A stretch of DNA of 64,000 nt, from positions 38,828 to 102,827 of the forward strand of contig SSNU01000057.1 in assembly GCA_012064415.1 (NCBI GenBank). The letters are read 5' to 3'. Positions 24,310 to 40,647 of the stretch are shown here, one piece after another (the stretch's first letter is position 1; the number at the start of each line of letters is the position of its first letter). This DNA is from Gyrodactylus bullatarudis. Its lineage: Eukaryota; Platyhelminthes; Monogenea; Gyrodactylidea; Gyrodactylidae. The translations under genes were made by a program, and so were the position numbers. The notes under the pieces are model-generated. The model searched no databases. It was not told the DNA's origin and was given only the letters and a program-made list of their open reading frames with translations.

Positions 24310-25601
24310 GAAATAAATATTTTAAAATTAGGTATATGCAAATATTCATCGTAATTAAAATCAGTTTTTTGTTAGAAATCCCCATTGCAGAACAAGTCAT
24401 TCTACCATTGAGAAGTTTGTTTTCTTGTAAAGATTCTATATTGAAATATTAAGAATATTCTTACCTTTCAATGTGACAGATTTTTCAATGGTCCCAAGAA
24501 AATTGGTGGCAGAACAGGAAAATTTTCTCTTAAAATCGCTACTTTGTAAATTCTTTATGGTCAAATATAAAAATTTTGATCTTCCAGCGTCTAGAAATTT
24601 CAAAGTATGTCTGTTGTCTTCTTCAATTTGACTAATTTCATCAGACCATGATACTTGACTATATTTGACTGAAGGATTCGCTGAAACATCGCATAACAAC
24701 ATGATATTGCAGTTTAATTTTTGACTTGGATCGACTGGATGAATGTTCGCAACAGGCTTGTCTAATTTTAACGAATGAATTCATCAAGAAAGATGAATTA
24801 ATAATTGTTCAACTTACGTCTCACTCGTAGTTCAACTGACCATGAAGATTCTCCGACATAATTTCGAGCAAAACAAACATACTCTCCTGCATCTTCAGCC
24901 TGAACTTGTTCAAAAAGTATGGAAACACCGGACTTCTCAGCTCCATAATTTCTTATAATACTTGAAGAACCTCCTGTTCGTCGCCAAGAGACTGTAGGGG
25001 TTGGAATACCTGTTGCATTACACTTTAAAGTCACTCTATCTCCTGCAGTAGCATCAGTTGAATAGGTTGAATCATATTGGATTATTTGAGGCTTTTCTAT
25101 AATTAAAATTATTTATGACTAAACTTACGAACAACTCTAAGATATCTTTCTACTTTGATAGGTTTAACAGCACCACTATATCTACATTCACATGAATACA
25201 GGCCCTCGTAACTCGAATCTAGTGATAATATTTCCAAACGAATCGACTCAGGCTGTTTTCCTTGACCAACAAACCATCTTGACATGTCCCTTGACATTAA
25301 ACCATCATTTATGTATTCTAATATATCTCCATACTTTCTGATCCAAAAAATCTGAAAGATTAGAAATAAAAGATACTTGAGAATCTGTTGGCATGTTGAA
25401 AACATTGCACTGAAGAACAACATTCTCACCAACGTATCCAATAATTTCAACAGAAGAATTTTGATAAGATATTACTCGCCCTGATACGGTTGCTGGACGC
25501 TCATCATAAATCCAAACTCTTGGTGTAATTTCATCTTGGCCCGAAATAGAGTCGAAAACAACCAGTAAAATAATTGGTGGAAGACACTTTAATATTTGCA
25601 T
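24305..25601 (-). CDS. Lachesin-like Ig-domain surface protein, probably GPI-anchored
   Basis: Exons 25601-25377, 25351-25129, 25096-24818, 24761-24465 and 24435-24305 join in frame to 384 aa. A hydrophobic signal peptide (LPPIILLVVFDSISG) is followed by three Ig domains. The first has VVLQCNVF, an FWIRK tryptophan and GLYSCE; the second has VTLKCNATGIPTPTVSWRR and EYVCFARN; the third has IMLLCDV, VSWSD and KFSCSATN. The C-terminus ends in a hydrophobic stretch with a small-residue patch (CSAMG) before it, as in GPI-anchored cell adhesion proteins of the lachesin/neurotrimin group. Length is close to lachesin (about 360 aa). Intron 1 is only 25 nt and is required to bring the first-domain cysteine and tryptophan into one frame. 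The AATAAA signal overlaps the stop codon. Confidence 0.85.
24312..24317 (+). terminator. Poly(A) signal of the probable mitochondrial protein gene
   Basis: AATAAA 77 nt after the stop codon. It sits inside the antisense last coding exon of the Ig gene, so the two transcripts should overlap tail to tail. Confidence 0.5.
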
Positions 25602-25846
25602 TCCTATTTACATATTCAAATAAATGGAAAGTTTCTACTTAAAACAAACATTGCTTGATATAAAATTGCCATTTTAAATGGTTTGTTCTTAAGCGGTACA
25701 TTCTTAATTGTATTGTTAACCTCATTTTATTCATTTGGCTAAATGAGGATTTACTTGCACAAATAATCTATCTAAATCTGTATTAACATATTTTTTCAGA
25801 TTCCTTAATTTAAATAAATCTAAATTTTGCTATTTTTAATCTGTAA

Positions 25847-28800
25847 ATGACTAAAAAAGGCAATACTCAAACTTTTGAATCAATGGATTTAGACAACTCC
25901 AATGTAAATATCAAATCTAATTTTGTATTTCAGTTAAATAACCAGGAGTCCTCAAAGGTTAAATCTGGTGGTGAAACTCAAAATGATGCATCAAGACCAT
26001 GTGGGACCATCGAGTTTAAAATCCCTAAAGCTTCAACTTTACTAACTAATAAAGATTCTTCCTCAAGGGTAATTTAATCGTTCATGGATTATTTTAATTT
26101 TCCTTAATAACAATATTTTAGCATTTATCAGATGCTGTTGTCATCCGATGCCTGCCATGGAAAGTTTTGGCGACAATTAATAGAGATGATTTTGGAATAT
26201 TTGTCCAATGCAATGCAGACTGTGATTCTAATACATGGAGCTGTACGGCCAAAGCTAAGATTGAGCTTTGTTGCTTTGGAAAGGAAAGCAAATCTATGGA
26301 TATACATCACATGTTTTCAGCTAAAGAGAACGATTGGGGCTATAGATCTTTTGAAAAGGTCTCAGAGATTCTCAAAGCTGATAAAAGATATATTCACCCC
26401 GAAGAAGATTATATAAAGATAATTGCTCATGTTGAGGCAGAAGCCCCGCATGGAGTTGATTGGAACTCGAAACTCCACACCGGATTTGTCGGAATCAAAA
26501 ATCAAGGAGCAACTTGTTATCTTAATTCTCTTTTACAGACACTATATTTTACTAATAAGCTACAAAAAGCCGTCTTTCTTATGCCAACCGAAAGTGATGA
26601 TGCTCAAACAAGTGTTCCTCTTGCTTTGCAAAGAACCTTTTATGAGCTAAAATTTTCAGAACATCCGATCGGCACAAAGAAGCTCACTAAAAGTTTTGGA
26701 TGGGCTACTCTCGATTCATTTATGCAACATGATGCTCAAGAACTTTGTCGAGTTCTTCTGGATAATCTTGAAAATAAAATGAAAGGCACTTCTGTTGAAA
26801 AGGTTATACCTGATCTATTCTGCGGCAAAATGCTTTCATATATTAAATGTCTTCATGTTGATTATGAATCGAAAAGGGAAGAAAACTTTTATGACATTCA
26901 GCTCAAAGTTAAAGGCAACAAGAATGTTTACGAGGCTTTCCGGGAATATATTGAAGAAGAAGAGCTTATTAATGATAATAAGTACGATGCTGGCATCCAT
27001 GGTCTTCAAGATGCAAAGAAAGGTGTCATTTTCACAAAATTTCCACCAGTCTTGTACCTTCAGTTGATGAGATTCCAATATGACTATTACACTGATCAAA
27101 ATGTCAAAATCAACGACTATTTTGAATTTCCCTATGAGTTATACTTGGACGAGTTTCTCCTTAAAAAGGATTCCAAGAAATCAGCCAAGTACTTTCTCCA
27201 TGCAGTCCTCGTTCATTCTGGAGATAACTATGGTGGTCATTATGTTGTATTCATCAATCCTCAAGGGGACAATAAATGGTACGAATTCGATGATGATGTT
27301 GTTTCCCTCTGCAAAAAAGAAACCGCTATGGATATGAATTTTGGCAATAGCTCTGATAATACAGTCAGGGGCTTTTCTAACGCCTATATGTTGGTCTACA
27401 TCTCGGAAGAGGAAAAGAATGATGTTCTAGTTTCAATTGAAGAAGACGATATACCCGAATATCTCAGAGAGCGTTTCCAGTCGGAAAAAATTTGGGAAAA
27501 TGCCAAGAAAGAGATGGAACAATCTGCTCATTTGTACATTGAATATCAGCTAATCTTCGAAGAGGATTTTTACGGATGTTCTGTAAGTAATTTTTATTCC
27601 TTTATAATTAATAGACGTAATTTTATAATTAAATTCTTCTCTCAACAGCTCTTGGATTTAGTGAATCTTGATAATGTTCCACTTAGACACATAAAAATTC
27701 TCAAAGATCAGAATAAAAAGAAAATCATCTCGGATATTGCTAAATGCATCAACAGGAATCCTGATCTAATAGATATCTGGATATATCGTCAATCGTAAGT
27801 TCATTACTCTATTTAAGATATAAATGACTTATTTAAAAATTTTCCTTGACAGAAACAATTCAGGATCTTTTGAATACTTTGAGAATAATATGAAATCTTC
27901 TCAGAACCTGATTTTGTTTGTCAGATTTCTCTCTGAGCCCAAAGTTATCCCTGTTAATCCTATGATGGATAAGCGTCATTATATTGTTTTTGTCAAGTAT
28001 TTCAATGTAAAGAATCACACTATTCGTTATTGTGGATGTTTGGAACTGGAGAAAAATGAGATCCTCGGATCTATCTCAAATAAAATTCGAGATTTGATTG
28101 AAATTTCCAAAGAGGACAATATTATTTGCTCTAGGTTATCCGGAGATGAAATCAAAGTCTACCAAGATAAAAACGAACAGGTTATCGACTATTTGAACAC
28201 TGGCCTCTTTTCCACCACCATCATTGTCACATCTTATCGATCATCACAAGAGTTTTATCAATACTTGAATGACGAGTGTCATGATGTTCTTCAAGACTTT
28301 GATGAAATGACTGATCTCAACTCGAAGCAGCGTCCTAACAAACTTGATTATCATCATCTCAACAAGTTGGCACTATGTCTTGATCGTCTGAAACTCGATA
28401 CAGCAGTTAGCATTAACCTCAACTTTAATTCTATCCTTGTCAATTATAACAAGGCTATCAAAGATTCTGTAAGTCTACGAATTTTTTGAAAAAGATCAGG
28501 TGTAATTTAAAATTCCATTTTAGTATCAAATTCTATTAGTCGACAAAAACAGACAATCAGACATTGGCCTACTTTTGTGTGTCTCTGGAAACCTAAATTA
28601 TTGGCGTTTTGCTGAACTAGTTGGAAAGATACTCAATTGTGATCCTAATTATATTCAATTTTATCGATCAACCTCTCATAGATTTAATTCATTGCACAAC
28701 AGCACAATGATGCCATTAACTAACAATGGTGGTGGACCCGTGATCTGTTCCCTCAGCAATAATTCTAGTGTTCAGCCAACATCTGATAATCAAGGTCATT

Positions 28801-29876
28801 TGAATGAAAACAGAAATAATAGTCCATCACCTATGGCCATAATGATCTCTGCCAAAGCTGCAGGTTTTACTCGGCCTGAGTCCGAAGATCTCAGTCTATT
28901 CACTCAAGTTGCATTGAACGGCCTAGAGAAAGAACCAATTGGCCCTGCTATAAAAAGCAACCAGAAGGATTGCCTTAAAGCTCACTTTGAACCATTGTCA
29001 TCTTCATGTGCAAATCCAAATTTGGTAAATTATTCACTCTCTTCTAAGAATCAGAATAATTCAGTCAATTCCAGTTATCTATCTACAAACGAAAAAACTC
29101 CGTTTCCTCTTAATAGATATTGTCTATCCACTGAGTCAGTCTTGAACCAACGCTACCTACAATATCAAACACGACCTGGTTGCGGTCTAAGAAGAGTATA
29201 TTATTCTCACTTGAATATATCTCTAACAGAACTCGAGAATATGACCCAGCTCAAAGTATTCTTCTTTGGTCATAAACTTAATGAAGATTACGTTATTTCC
29301 CTAACCCTGCCAAAAGAGGCAACAATAAAGGAACTATTAGATCAATGTAAGATGGTATTACCTGCCTCTCCTCAAAATTCCTCAGGCAAACTTAGACTTT
29401 TGGAGATCAATGATTCAAAGATTATGCGGATATTCGATGAATCTGAACGCATTCCAAGTCAAAATTATTTTGCGTCTGACAAGTATATCATTCGAGTTGA
29501 AGAGATTCCAGTGGATGAGTTGGCTATTGCTCAGGATGAAGCAATTGTCTTTGTTTGTCACATTGAATTCGATACTAGTAGGACTTGTGGTGTTCCATTT
29601 ACAATCAAAGTTAGACATGAAGAACCTTTTAGTGCCGTAAGGGAAAGAATTCGTAAACGTCTCGATCATCCTGAGAAAGACTTTGAACGTTGGAAGTTTT
29701 GTATAAACTTTCAAAATAAAATGTCCACCATTCTTAATGATGTTGATGCCAAGGTTGATGTTGAACTTTTCAAGTATAAAGGCGATTTGGGTCAAGCATT
29801 CTTGTGCATTGAGCATAAAGTTTCCAAAAGACCTAGGTATGCGCCTAGCCAAAAAGCAATCAAGATACACAATTAA
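25847..29876 (+). CDS. USP7: Ubiquitin carboxyl-terminal hydrolase 7 (HAUSP)
   Basis: Exons 25847-26068, 26122-27582, 27649-27794, 27853-28468 and 28524-29876 give 1265 aa. After an N-terminal MATH/TRAF-like substrate-binding domain (LPWKVL, FVQCNAD, ENDWGYRSF), the USP catalytic domain runs from GFVGIKNQGATCYLNS (catalytic Cys near 206) to the histidine box HSGDNYGGHYVVFINP (His near 447), close to Cys223 and His464 of the human enzyme. Ubiquitin-like domains follow, and the protein ends in the conserved KAIKIHN used for self-activation. USP7 removes ubiquitin from nuclear targets and E3 ligases. A Ser/Asn-rich insert of about 170 residues (28690-29200) interrupts the C-terminal ubiquitin-like region, making the protein longer than human USP7 (1102 aa). 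The start is 245 bp from the divergent Ig gene. Confidence 0.96.
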
Positions 29877-30408
29877 TTTGTTGACAATTACCATCTTATC
29901 TTTCCAACTCAATTTATCATTAGCTACATTCAAGTATGAGAAATTTCTACCCTTATTCACCAACTGACAACCATCACCCGGTTATAAGAGAATTTACGAA
30001 CATGAGTAAAACAGTTTATCTCAGTTATTCAGAAACAAATATCCTATTAAATCCCATTCTTGTACTACTCTAACTTACCCACATTTGTTAAATACTTTTT
30101 TTTCTAATGCCAGAGTTGTGATATTTCTCAAAAATGATATTGTTATAACCTATTATAGCCAATAACCAATCCCTCTCTCATCTGTAGTGGTATTCTATTA
30201 CCTCATGTCTAATTGAATCTTTATTTTTCTGAAATTTTTATTGTGAACACTGATAATATTCATATGATATGATCTTGACATTAGATAATGTCTTATTAAA
30301 ATATTATTATTCCTGCCTTTATGCAAATGTAATACTCCTGATAAGTTTGTTCCTCCTAAAGGAGAGTGTTATTGATATATTTTCATTGGGTTGTATAGTT
30401 GATGAGAC

Positions 30409-30414
30409 AATAAA
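30409..30414 (+). terminator. Poly(A) signal for USP7
   Basis: AATAAA 533 nt after the USP7 stop and the last good signal before the convergent RNASEH2A gene. The 29877-30408 stretch is the presumed 3' UTR; I see no other gene in it. Confidence 0.5.
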
Positions 30415-30442
30415 TTATCCATAATTTACAAAAATATGAATC

Positions 30443-30448
30443 TTTATT
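30443..30448 (-). terminator. Poly(A) signal for RNASEH2A
   Basis: AATAAA on the minus strand, 20 nt past the RNASEH2A stop and only 29 bp from the opposing USP7 signal. Confidence 0.5.
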
Positions 30449-30467
30449 TTCCATTATTATCTTGTAG

Positions 30468-31388
30468 TTAAAGCGTAACCGGTTTTAGGTTTACACTTGA
30501 GGTGAATATCTTGAGCCGAGTCTCAACAAGAGACTTAAAGTTTAATAGACATTTCTTTTCGGTATCCTGATCAATTCCAGCAGCAACAGAGTTTCGCTTT
30601 CGACTCTTTTTAACGGGCTCCTCGTCATCTTCCCTAAAGAAGAAATAATCTAGTTATAAAATAAATATAATCAGAGGAACTAACCATTTTACGCTAATGC
30701 AAAGTTGATCAGCAAGATTGGTAGCTGTAGACCAGGACGATCTAACAATATTGGGAAATCCAAAGATTTTATCTACGCATGTTTCAAGATATTTCTTAGT
30801 TACTGGATCACCAGGATATCCAGAACCCAAAGGCATATCATCAGATATATTTCCACATTCACTTCTTGGCCAATTGTGCAGCAAATTATCTCGTGGTACT
30901 TTTGCAAAAATACTAGCAGCTGAGACAATCGGATATTTGGCATCAGCCTTTGACTCGACTTTAATCTCAAGATTGGGGAACAACTTTGAAAGCTTCTCTT
31001 GATAGACAGCTGGTGGACCGACAGTATCAACGAAAACCTTTTTCAAGTTTACCCCCTCATCTAGAGCCTTTTGAATCATATCTATAGCTGCATTCTGAGA
31101 GATTACATTTAAACTGGTCTTTGTAGCATTCAACATTTTTTGGGTGATGTAGACAGGAGAAATGGAGTGGATACATGTGGAACACATTTCATAGTTTTGA
31201 AGGAGAATACTGAATAAATTCTCTCGTTCATCTTCAGTTAGAGCCTTTGAGTCTGCTAGACCGAATCCCTTTAGTTCCTCATCGCATTCGATGGGTGCAA
31301 TTGCACATGCATAAATCATGGGTCCGAGTACAGGTCCGCGACCAGCTTCATCAATACCTAACATGCATTCCTCCTTGAATCGAGACAT
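30468..31388 (-). CDS. RNASEH2A: Ribonuclease H2 catalytic subunit A
   Basis: Exons 31388-30685 and 30633-30468 give 289 aa from the Met nearest the domain. The N-terminal box GIDEAGRGPVLGPM holds the first two acidic catalytic residues (Asp13, Glu14), and the later conserved KVESKADAKYPIVSAASI block, a GSGYPGDP segment and SSWSTATNL complete the RNase HII fold. The enzyme nicks RNA-DNA hybrids and removes misincorporated ribonucleotides in the nucleus. The short second exon is a basic/acidic tail. The reading frame stays open upstream of this Met to a good TTTCCAG acceptor at 31530, adding about 46 residues (a lysine-rich PPKKKNP start). An upstream exon or a trans-spliced leader is therefore possible and the true start is uncertain. 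Confidence 0.93.
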
Positions 31389-31647
31389 TAGTCCTATACT
31401 AGAGTAGGTTTGGTACTCTGTTGGTTGACTTAAGCATTGACTTACGAAATCATCAAATGACTTTCTAGCCTCATTGTCGGGTCTCTCTATTTTCGTATTC
31501 TTGATGGGATTCTTCTTTTTGGGTGGCTGGAAATTTTGAAGAGATATATATATTTACCAAGGTATTATTATATATAATACATGTGATGTCTATCGAAAAA
31601 GAAAATAAATTACTGAGAAAATCAAATATATTTATATATTTTATCAT

Positions 31648-31653
31648 TTATTT
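31648..31653 (-). terminator. Candidate poly(A) signal for KAT2
   Basis: AATAAA on the minus strand 205 nt past the KAT2 stop. The next minus-strand splice acceptor (31530, RNASEH2A) is only about 100 nt further on. Confidence 0.4.
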
Positions 31654-31857
31654 ACACCAAGTAACGAATAAACATTTTCTATAATCCATAAGAATACAAA
31701 AACAGATAATATAAAATAAGAGATTTTATAATATGAACGAATACTGTAGTCTGTGGGAGGAAGGAGTGCTTCATATGTGTGTCCAATATGGCATGAGACG
31801 ATTTATGAGCTGCAGGTTTTCAATAAATATTTTTAATGGCCTTTTCGTGAGCTAAGA

Positions 31858-37931
<6,074 letters not shown>

Positions 37932-38269
37932 TCAGGAAAAACTCAATTTCTTTTTGAATAAAACTTTTGAATTTTTTCCCAATTCTAACAAAAATTTTCA
38001 ACGTTAATATTGTTTACCTTGAAGCTGGTAGATATTTGAATTTGAAAAGATAATTCAAAAAAAATTTAATTATTAAATTACTAATAGTAATTTATTATCG
38101 GATTATCAGTATTACTGATTAAATCAGTACTCATCAAAAATAAACTTAACATCTTTATGTTAATTTTTTCACTGGTGCTGGTCGTTAGATAGGAATTCGA
38201 GCAATTTTAAAATTGTGAATTGTAGAAAGATTAATAAGTAAGCATTTTCAAGTATTTTTAAATTATTAA

Positions 38270-38275
38270 TTTATT
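38270..38275 (-). terminator. Poly(A) signal overlapping the WDR46 stop
   Basis: The 3' end reads CAA TAA ATT, so the stop codon lies inside AATAAA, as in the Ig gene at 24304-24309. Confidence 0.45.
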
Positions 38276-40067
38276 GGGGTAAACGTTTGGGTGGGATCAG
38301 AAGATCGAGAGCATTTTTGGTTCTTTTCTTGGCCAGTCTCTTATTCTTTATAATCAAGTCACTGGGCTTCTTCCAATTTTCAATATGTTCGGTTTCTTTT
38401 TTAATCTTCTCTTGACCATCATTAACAAGATCATTAAATTTAGTATTCTTTTGCATTGTAACAATATTTTCAACACTAATCTTCTTTCTATCAAGTCTCA
38501 TTATCTGTTTGCGTCTTTCTTGATTGACTGGTTTACTTTTACCTTTCTTTTTGTTTTTAATTTTAATTTCTTCAATCGGATCGGTTTCACCCATCAAAGC
38601 TTTTCTTGTTTTCTCCCATTCTTCTTCAATATTCTCTGTATCGACTTGATTAATGGTCTGACCGACATTAATTAGTTCAAACGGAATTTTATCCAGTAAG
38701 CGTCTAACCTAAAGTTATATAAACTTAGTATATATCAAAAAACAAACGTAAAGTAATAAGTAAACAAACTTCTCGTTCTTGTCTAGCTTTAAGACTTTGA
38801 TAAGGATTTTCTTCTAACGCATCGTAATTTGCTTCGGATGCACCAGGAACAAGAACTGTTTCTATGCCATTATTTGACCCGATTCCTAGTACATCTTCAT
38901 AGGGACAGAACGAAACGTCTCTGATGTATGTGCGAGAAAAGTGACTTAAATATGATCTTTTATCCCCTTCATCGGTGGATGCCAAATGAATATCTTTAAA
39001 AATTTGGACAAGATTGGAAGAGGCGCATGATAACAAATTCTTTTGACTAAATTTTAATTTCTGAACACAATTGTGCATATTTACTTCAGTTAAGTTCACG
39101 CCTGGATTTCTAATGTCCCAAAGTTTTAGTTTGTTATCCATTCCAGTGGTAGCTAAAATCTCTCCAGTGATGTTTACATCAAGAGCTGATATGGGTGTAT
39201 TGTGACAAAAGAGCTTTACAACAGATCTCTTAGAGCTTGGGATCCACATAGAAACCGTTCCAGTTTTATGACCAGTAAAAATAATTCCATTGGTTGGATT
39301 CTGACACATTTTGTCTAATCTTCCAGAATTCGTACAATAATCAGCAACAATTTCACCAGTTGTAATATCCAAATAACTCAGATAACTAGTTTCTGACTGA
39401 AATGTTTTTAAAATAAATTTTTTAAAGGCTATAATTATAATTTTTTTTTCGTAAGTTAGGTTAACGACGTTAGCCAAGATATAGATTAAAATTCTTACCA
39501 ACTCACTGAGCATGCAAGAAGAAAATGATATGGCAAAAATTGCATTTGTAAAACTTTGTACAACTTTTTCATACAGTGAAGTTCGACACCTTGTTTATCA
39601 TAAATGTAAACATATTCTTTCTGAGAAGCAGCAAACATAGTTTCTTGATGAAGAAATCTTTAAAAAATATTAGGTTTTAATCTTTATTACTTGATATCTC
39701 GGCATACTTCATGGACATTGATTTCAAAAAGTGCTTTTTTGGTCAGCCAATCGAAAGCTCCCATATGTCCATGCTTTCCCATGATAATAAGATAACGACC
39801 ATTTCTGGAAAAATCTAATGCGTAGGGACCATGATCTAAATCAAGAGAAAATCTTTTTGATGCAGTTCCTAAATCTGAGGCCTGAATTATATCCTTTTGA
39901 GTGACGATTTCTTCCGGGTCATCTCGGATAATAAAACCACTATTTGAGGGTTTGCTGAATACACTCTTTTTTATTTGATTCGAAACTTTTTTGATTGTCC
40001 GTTGTTGATTTTCAAACTTCTTTCTATGGTACCTAGTAGGAAAGTCACGCTTTTCTTCTCCACTCAT
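38271..40067 (-). CDS. WDR46: WDR46/BING4 (yeast Utp7) small-subunit processome protein
   Basis: Exons 40067-39691, 39657-39507, 39396-38770 and 38708-38271 give 530 aa. The order and wording match the BING4 family: [16 protein letters not shown] with [21 protein letters not shown], then [17 protein letters not shown], a [10 protein letters not shown] segment, [50 protein letters not shown] with [19 protein letters not shown], and a long basic tail ending in [11 protein letters not shown]. The protein is a nucleolar beta-propeller needed for 18S rRNA maturation. The AATAAA poly(A) hexamer overlaps the stop codon, and the next minus-strand gene (KAT2) starts 340 bp downstream. The start is 75 bp from the divergent EMRE start. 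Confidence 0.95.
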
Positions 40068-40142
40068 AATTAGTATCTATTAAAACAGTTAATGTGATAA
40101 ATTAATTGATTGTTTTTAAATAAATTTTTTTAACATTTCAAA
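40068..40142. promoter_or_regulatory. 75-bp divergent spacer, WDR46/EMRE
   Basis: Only 75 bp lie between the two opposite start codons, giving both genes very short 5' UTRs and overlapping promoters. No TATA element is evident. Confidence 0.45.
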
Positions 40143-40388
40143 ATGTTTTCGTTAGCGTCTAAGAGACTATCTCTCTTAGCTCGACGCGTGAGCACTTATT
40201 CTGGTGAAGCTGGTGCCCATACATCGACGGGATCAATTTTGTCACAGCCATCATATACTAGATTCTCTGTGCTTAAAATTATGGCCTGTGTTGCTCCATC
40301 TTTATACTTTGGAGGAATGGTTAGTAAGTATTGGGCATCTTTCCTCGAAGAAAATGACATATTCGTACCAGATGATGATGATGATTAG
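40143..40388 (+). CDS. SMDT1: Essential MCU regulator (EMRE), mitochondrial
   Basis: A single uninterrupted 81-codon frame. The N-terminus is a basic, Ser/Arg-rich mitochondrial presequence (MFSLASKRLSLLARRVS). A transmembrane segment follows (LKIMACVAPSLYFGGMVSK) and the protein ends in the family signature LEENDIFVPDDDDD, which differs little from the vertebrate form. EMRE spans the inner mitochondrial membrane, holds the calcium uniporter pore open and links it to the MICU gatekeepers; the acidic tail faces the intermembrane space. The length matches the metazoan family after allowing for the presequence. The lack of introns contrasts with every neighbour. Confidence 0.95.
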   Translation: MFSLASKRLSLLARRVSTYSGEAGAHTSTGSILSQPSYTRFSVLKIMACVAPSLYFGGMVSKYWASFLEENDIFVPDDDDD

Positions 40389-40647
40389 ATTATTTAATTT
40401 CGTTGTCGGATATCAATTTCAAAATTTTCTCAAAAGTTTCATTATCCTTTTCATCATGCATCAACGATAGAACAATAGTTGTAAATCACTTATTAACCAG
40501 ATAAATGCTATTATTAATATTTTTGATATTTTTTGTTTAGAATATCAAAATTGAAGCTTCAAAATGAAAATTTAATTTATTTGAGTATAAAATTCTTCAA
40601 AAAAGAGAAATTAATGTCTCATCTGTTCTTGTCATCTTCCTTTCGAA

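Noticed and set aside
26132..26416. 94-codon plus-strand frame in USP7
   Set aside because: Alternative frame of the USP7 MATH exon; the USP7 frame carries all family motifs.
29415..29963. 182-codon minus-strand frame
   Set aside because: Antisense shadow of the last USP7 coding exon.
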